From Cyclostephanos tholiformis (lineage: Eukaryota; Bacillariophyta; Thalassiosirophyceae; Thalassiosirales; Thalassiosiraceae), in assembly GCA_036939975.1 (NCBI GenBank), contig JALLPB010000721.1:1-13374 (forward strand): a stretch of DNA of 13,374 nucleotides, in the 5' to 3' direction. A program made the position numbers and the translations under genes. Under the pieces are notes generated by a model. The model did not search any database. It saw only the letters and a program-made list of their open reading frames with translations, and was not told the origin of the DNA. Positions 9,791 to 13,374 of this stretch are shown in pieces (the first letter of the stretch is position 1; every line of letters begins with the position of its first letter).

Positions 9791-9976
9791 TGCATGTGAT
9801 CTCTGGTCATATTTGTCCAAGGCTGATTGATCACAAGTAGGAGCATCCTCCTGGTCAAAGGATCGTCAGAATAGAGTCAGGGTCAAAGGCATCCACAATG
9901 GGGCATCAAGGTCCATAAAGGGTCATGGTCTCATGTCATTGTCATGTCATAACGTGCATCAATTGCAATTAGCAGG

Positions 9977-10005
9977 ACATGTCCGGGTAGTTAATTCGGA
10001 CATGT
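9977..10005. repeat. Inverted repeat, 9-bp arms, 11-nt loop
   Basis: ACATGTCCG (9977-9985) and CGGACATGT (9997-10005) are perfect complements separated by an AT-rich loop. Each arm contains the palindrome ACATGT, so the site could bind a dimer twice. The palindrome AATTGCAATT lies just upstream at 9961-9970. Confidence 0.65.
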
Positions 10006-10879
10006 TGCATATGCATTGTGTCGTGTCAAAATTTATATGCTCTATAATAGGCACTGGTCAGTCATATGTCCTGAGTCCAAGGTGGGGCAATATGGTCAAG
10101 GGTCGGGGTCATGTCAATAGTGTTTGCTCATATTCATCAAAACCGGTCTGTGTTCTTATTGTCAGGTCAGGACTGTGCCCAGGCAGTATTCCTAGGGTGT
10201 AAAAGTTGGTTGGTGTGGTCTAGTGCTGGTCATCCAATTGGTCAAGGGTCGTGTAGTCCAATTTATGGCATATTTGTATGCACCATGCATTGAATACACT
10301 CAAGCAGTCAACCAAAGCTGAATGTGGCTGAGGTCATGGTCAAAGTCAAGTCCAAAGGATCCATAGTCTTAGGGTCATGTCAGTACCAAAAGTGATTCCG
10401 GGAGTGGCAGTCAGAGGTAAGTGGTTGACAATATACTGCTGATGTCAATTCTAGGGCAGCATGTCAGGGTCTGAAAGTAGTCGCAGGTTGGAGTAACTGA
10501 ACTCGTCAGAGTCAGGGTCTTTAAAATTTTTGTCAGGGTCCATGTCAGTATTGTTGTGGTCATGGTCAAGATGGTCAAGGGCAGGGAAATCTCCATTGCG
10601 TGCACTCATGTGCAAGGCACAAGAGGCTGGGAGGGCCTGTCATGGTCTGTATGGTTTGCCGGGGTCATCTTATTGGTCAGTCGGTCGTGTCATGTTTATG
10701 TAGTCGATGAATTTAAGTTGCAAGCGGGAGCAAGTCTTGTTGGTCAGATCTTGTCAAGTATCTCCAGGCATGGAAGGGTCTGTGGTCACTGTGCTGGTCG
10801 AGGCGCGTGAACTTGTGGTCAATGATGTTAGGGTCATTATGTTCAGGGTCAGGCCGATCACCGGCTTGCTTGTCAGCAG

Positions 10880-10900
10880 CCTTGCCACAAAATGGCAAGG
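10880..10900. repeat. Hairpin with 8-bp arms and 5-nt loop
   Basis: CCTTGCCA (10880-10887) and TGGCAAGG (10893-10900) pair perfectly around CAAAA. Flanking GC and GGC could lengthen the stem with a bulge. It lies inside the GTCA field, with no neighbouring gene to terminate. Confidence 0.6.
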
Positions 10901-11140
10901 GGCCTTTGCAGGTCATCTTTGGGGTTATTGGCATTGCCTTGTTCATTGCTGGAATCATTGATGTCCATAAGGGTTGGCATAGTCATCACCGGGGTAGGAA
11001 TGATGGATTCGAGTAGTGAATGCCATTGTCTGGCACAACTGGGGTCAAAGTGATGTTGCGTCACTTGCAGTCAAGGGTCATCATAAGTCAGCAAGGAGTA
11101 AATGTTTATTTCCAGTTCAAGGATGGATATGTGGTCTAAT

Positions 11141-11713
11141 ACCCTATGAAGGGTGGTCTGGTCAAGGCCGATTGGATCAAATCAGACTCTACCAACTAAG
11201 GAGTAGTAAGTCAATGGTCTGGCGCCCTGGTCAAGGAGGGCTGTCTGATATCTTGTTGAGGACTTTGTTGGTCAGGTCATATTGCTGATGGGTGAGAGGC
11301 GGATACAGCAAGAGGGTTAGGTCTGGGGTCCAAGGCCAATACCCCAAATGGGGATTTCGGCGGTCCAATACCCTGGTCAAAGGGTTTAGTCTATGGTCAA
11401 GATAGTAGTGCCCTTGTCAAGGGATGGGTCTGATTTGCCATATGCAATTTACACTATGGTCAATCCCCAAACAGGGGTGAGCTAAGGTCATGCTCATTGG
11501 TCAAAATGGTAAATCCATGGTCATAAGTCCTGTTCCCCCAGAGATGGATGCAGTCAATTATATTCCCCCCTTTTTCAAGTTGGGGAATGAACTAAGGTCA
11601 GGTCATATTCCCCGTCAAGGGAAGTCTATGGTCATAAGGTATCATTGCTCTTGGGCGAGTGACTCATCATTGTTGTTATATGTCATTAGTTCAAGGTTTC
11701 ATCCCCAGAGGGG
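11141..11713. repeat. Cluster of eight short C-run/G-run hairpins
   Basis: Eight small stem-loops occur in 573 bp. ACCCT/AGGGT at 11141-11154 and at 11370-11385; CCCC/GGGG at 11342-11353, 11465-11477 and 11703-11713; CCCTTG/CAAGGG at 11411-11423; ATTCCCC/GGGGAAT at 11562-11588; TTCCC/GGGAA at 11608-11623. In each case the C-run comes first, usually after an A or T, and loops are 1-13 nt. Runs of C are otherwise scarce in the surrounding G/T-rich strand. Similar words (AATACCC, then TCTATGGTC) recur between them, suggesting diverged copies of one unit. Confidence 0.65.
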
Positions 11714-12560
11714 TAATGTTGTAGGTCATCATGGTCATCATTGTCGAAGATCACGTAAGTCAACTTGGTGTTCATCTCTGTCACCAATAGGTTCAAACGT
11801 GGTCGTTGTTGGCACCGTCATCGCCATTGTTGGTGGTATTATTGGCCATGGTCCTTGGTATTTGGCGGCCGGGTCATTGTTGTTGTCATCATTGTAGGGG
11901 TTGGCCATTGTCACAAGCAGCGCAACCTGGGAGTGAGGTCAAGTCAATGGTCGTTATAGTTTTCAGCCTTGGTCATCGCCATTATTGGGATCATTGGCCA
12001 TTGTCAATGGTGTTCATCATCATTGGCGGTTGTCATCATCATAGGTCAATCACAGTGTGCAAGACCTGTGGACAAGCGGCATCAAGAGCAAAAGCTTGGG
12101 TAAGTCGGAATAAATAAATATATCATCGCTGCCGTGTCAACTTGTAGTCATCGTCGTGGGGTCATGGGGCATCGTTGTTGCCGTCAAAAGGTGACAAGGC
12201 ATTTTCCAGCACCACAGATAGCAGGCATCATCATGGGTTGTTGTCATTATCATCCTTTGCCGGGGTCGTAGCCAAGCATTGTTGCCATCGTTGTCATGAT
12301 CAGTGGTCATCTTTGTCGTCATAGTCAGCCGGTGTCGTCGTCAACATCCTCATCATTGGCCATTGTGGGCGGGGGAGCCCAGGTGAGAAAGAGTGTAGAA
12401 CAAAGGCGCCATCATAATAAATGGTTACTCGGTCAGCAAAGGTTGGGGCCATGAAGTTGGCTGGAGTGGAGTTGGGTCGTCTTGGTCATCATATCATTAT
12501 CATCAGGCATCATCATACCAATGGTCATCGTCGACTGTGGTCATTATTATCATCAAAAGG
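11714..12560 (+). repeat. GTCATC/CATCAT-rich right part of the GTCA field
   Basis: Here the dominant words change to ATTGTCATC, TCATCAT, CATTGTC and ATTGGCCATTG, still with GTCA on the plus strand. Translated frames give runs of Val, Ile, Gly and His that mimic membrane segments, but this follows from the trinucleotide-like repeat and not from a protein family. No gene is called. Confidence 0.6.
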
Positions 12561-12814
12561 AAAGGGGGGGTTGCCACTGTCGGCAGTGCAATGTAGGGGA
12601 GGAGGTCACATCTTAGGTCATGCTGAGGGTCATGTGGCAGATGTTGCGGAAGCAAATCCCATCATCTTGTCATTGTCATCCATGGTTGCCGATCGTTATT
12701 GGCTCATCATAGCAGGGAGCAAGTCAGGAAAATATTGGGTCTGATAAACTGAAGAAATAGGGCCACGCGGCTAGGGAACCGACATGAAGAAGGGGTAGAC
12801 TAATGGCCGTAGCC

Positions 12815-12844
12815 GCCATGGTCACTCCCAAGGGAGCCCATGGC
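12815..12844. repeat. Nested hairpin in repeat copy 2
   Basis: GCCATG (12815-12820), CTCCC, AA, GGGAG and CATGGC (12839-12844) repeat the stem seen in copy 1 at the same offset. Only a loop-side base differs. Confidence 0.65.
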
Positions 12845-12882
12845 TATTCATGGTCTATCAATAATATTATAAGTCTATCTCA

Positions 12883-12903
12883 GGCACGCACCAGGCGCGT
12901 GCC
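12883..12903. repeat. Hairpin GGCACGC/GCGTGCC in repeat copy 2
   Basis: Perfect 7-bp arms (12883-12889 and 12897-12903) enclose a 7-nt loop. Copy 1 has a hairpin of related sequence here although the surrounding bases have diverged. Confidence 0.55.
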
Positions 12904-13360
12904 ACCTGGCTCTGACACACATGTCAAGTAGAAGTCTACGTACGAGGGATGCGGAACTTTCTCGTACCCGGAGCGCTTTCTCCTGACGCACTTCATATGC
13001 GGCGGCCAGACGAGATCTCCAAGTCTCCATCTGTCCGGGTATATTGTCTCAGTCCCCTCAAGATCACACGAGGGATATCATACGTTGGGTGGTCTTGCCA
13101 GTCAAAGGCAGCTCAACTATTGGCTATTGGGTCCCATAGTCAATGTCATAGAGAACACTAATTGCGAGGTCTCATCATTCGGGTCAGGAGCTCACTTTGG
13201 TCAAGAAGAACTGGTCATATTGATAAAGGGTATTGCAGTCCTCTCAGCTTTTCAAAGTGTGATAGTCTAGCCAGTGCTTCGTCTTGGTGGGAATGGTATG
13301 TATCACAGGAAAACAGCACCTTCCTCTGTAGGCCCAATTTTTGATCTACCGTTATTTAAT

Positions 13361-13374
13361 GTATCTACAGATAC
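13361..13374. repeat. Short inverted repeat at the window edge
   Basis: GTATCT and AGATAC pair around AC in the AT-rich sequence that follows repeat copy 2. The window ends here, so longer pairing cannot be judged. Confidence 0.35.

Larger units (their letters stand above)
7410..12754 (+). repeat. Non-coding GTCA-rich degenerate repeat field, strand-asymmetric
   Basis: Most of this 5.3 kb is built from short words ending in GTCA (GGTCA, AGGTCA, GGGTCA, TGGTCA, AAGTCA), almost always on the plus strand. In 9121-9540 I count about 24 GTCA and 3-4 TGAC, where about 1.6 of each would be expected by chance. Spacing is irregular, often 5-9 bp, so it is not a simple microsatellite. It looks like a hexamer-type repeat that spread and decayed, with other short sequences between. 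Open frames are short and composed of repeat-driven Val/Gln/His or Thr/Leu residues, and almost none occur between 7655 and 9624. I see no gene in it. No transposon ends, tRNA or splice pattern stood out. Confidence 0.8.
12755..13323. repeat. Long direct repeat, copy 2 (~569 bp)
   Basis: Same orientation as copy 1, 5941 bp downstream at its start. It begins AAATAGGGCC and ends near AGCACC at 13320. It is richer in CpG (24 by hand count against 14) and keeps CG at sites where copy 1 reads TG or CA, for example ACACGAGG against ACATGAGG and ATACGTTGGG against ATATGTTGGG. Sequence before it (GTCTGATAAACTG) is unlike the transposase end that precedes copy 1, and sequence after 13323 does not match the continuation of copy 1, so both borders are shared. 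Confidence 0.85.

Noticed and set aside
9625..9858. Minus-strand open frame rich in Thr, Leu and Arg
   Set aside because: It is the complement of the GTCA repeats, and no domain or ordered composition is seen.
10807..11016. Plus-strand open frame with a membrane-like GVIGIALFIAGII segment
   Set aside because: Lies inside the GTCA field, contains the 10880-10900 hairpin, and its hydrophobic run follows from local GTCATT/ATTGCC words. No family recognised and no supporting start context.
11490..12117. Overlapping open frames with Val/Ile/His-rich stretches resembling transmembrane segments
   Set aside because: The residues come from GTCATC and CATCAT repeats read in several frames. Three overlapping frames on one strand all look alike, which is typical of repeat-driven open frames.
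7410..12754. CRISPR array
   Set aside because: Repeats are short, degenerate and irregularly spaced, there is no constant 23-47 bp repeat with unique spacers, and the genome appears eukaryotic.
6814..13323. Intact LTR retrotransposon
   Set aside because: No TG...CA termini, no recognisable primer-binding site after 7409, no purine tract before 12755, and no gag or pol frames between the repeats.

Overview
The window looks like nuclear DNA of a eukaryotic microbe, probably a marine alga and perhaps a diatom. Supporting signs are intron-like borders, AATAAA signals between two convergent genes, an oxygenase fold of a type I associate with algal genomes, and a MULE/FAR1-like transposase with a SWIM zinc finger. 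Taxonomic assignment is inference. No bacterial features (Shine-Dalgarno sites, operons), rRNA, tRNA or CRISPR array were seen.

Layout. (1) 195-781, plus strand: a small unrecognised gene, probably two exons, ending in a short helical segment that is now out of frame. (2) 782-1245: AT-rich intergenic DNA with a perfect 9-bp-arm hairpin at 959-980. (3) 1246-3853, plus strand: a frame-broken gene. Its N-terminal part is low-complexity and its C-terminal part resembles a 2-oxoglutarate/Fe(II) oxygenase, with the metal triad present and the expected 2OG arginine apparently replaced by His. (4) 3854-4091: a short convergent spacer with a candidate polyadenylation signal for each flanking gene. (5) 6798-4092, minus strand: a dead MULE-type transposase with about five frameshifts and four in-frame stops, ending in a clear SWIM finger. 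(6) 6814-7409 and 12755-13323: two diverged direct copies of one ~0.6 kb repeat. (7) 7410-12754: about 5.3 kb of non-coding DNA dominated by one strand-specific short word, GTCA (as GGTCA, AGGTCA, GGGTCA, TGGTCA). It contains a tandem array of ~120-130 bp units around 8978-9790, a run of short C/G hairpins at 11141-11713, and a GTCATC-flavoured right part.

How the parts relate. The transposase and the oxygenase-like gene converge and are decayed. CpG is nearly absent from both (14 in 2707 bp and 3 in 1032 bp by hand count), and several stops and Cys codons sit where CGN arginine codons are expected. This is the mark of methylated, silenced DNA losing CpG to TpG/CpA. The 0.6 kb repeat begins 15 bp beyond the transposase start, so it may be the 5' leader or terminal region of that element. 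The second copy, 5.94 kb away in the same orientation, would then belong to a related element or bound a separate non-autonomous unit. The GTCA field between the copies is the least explained part of the window.
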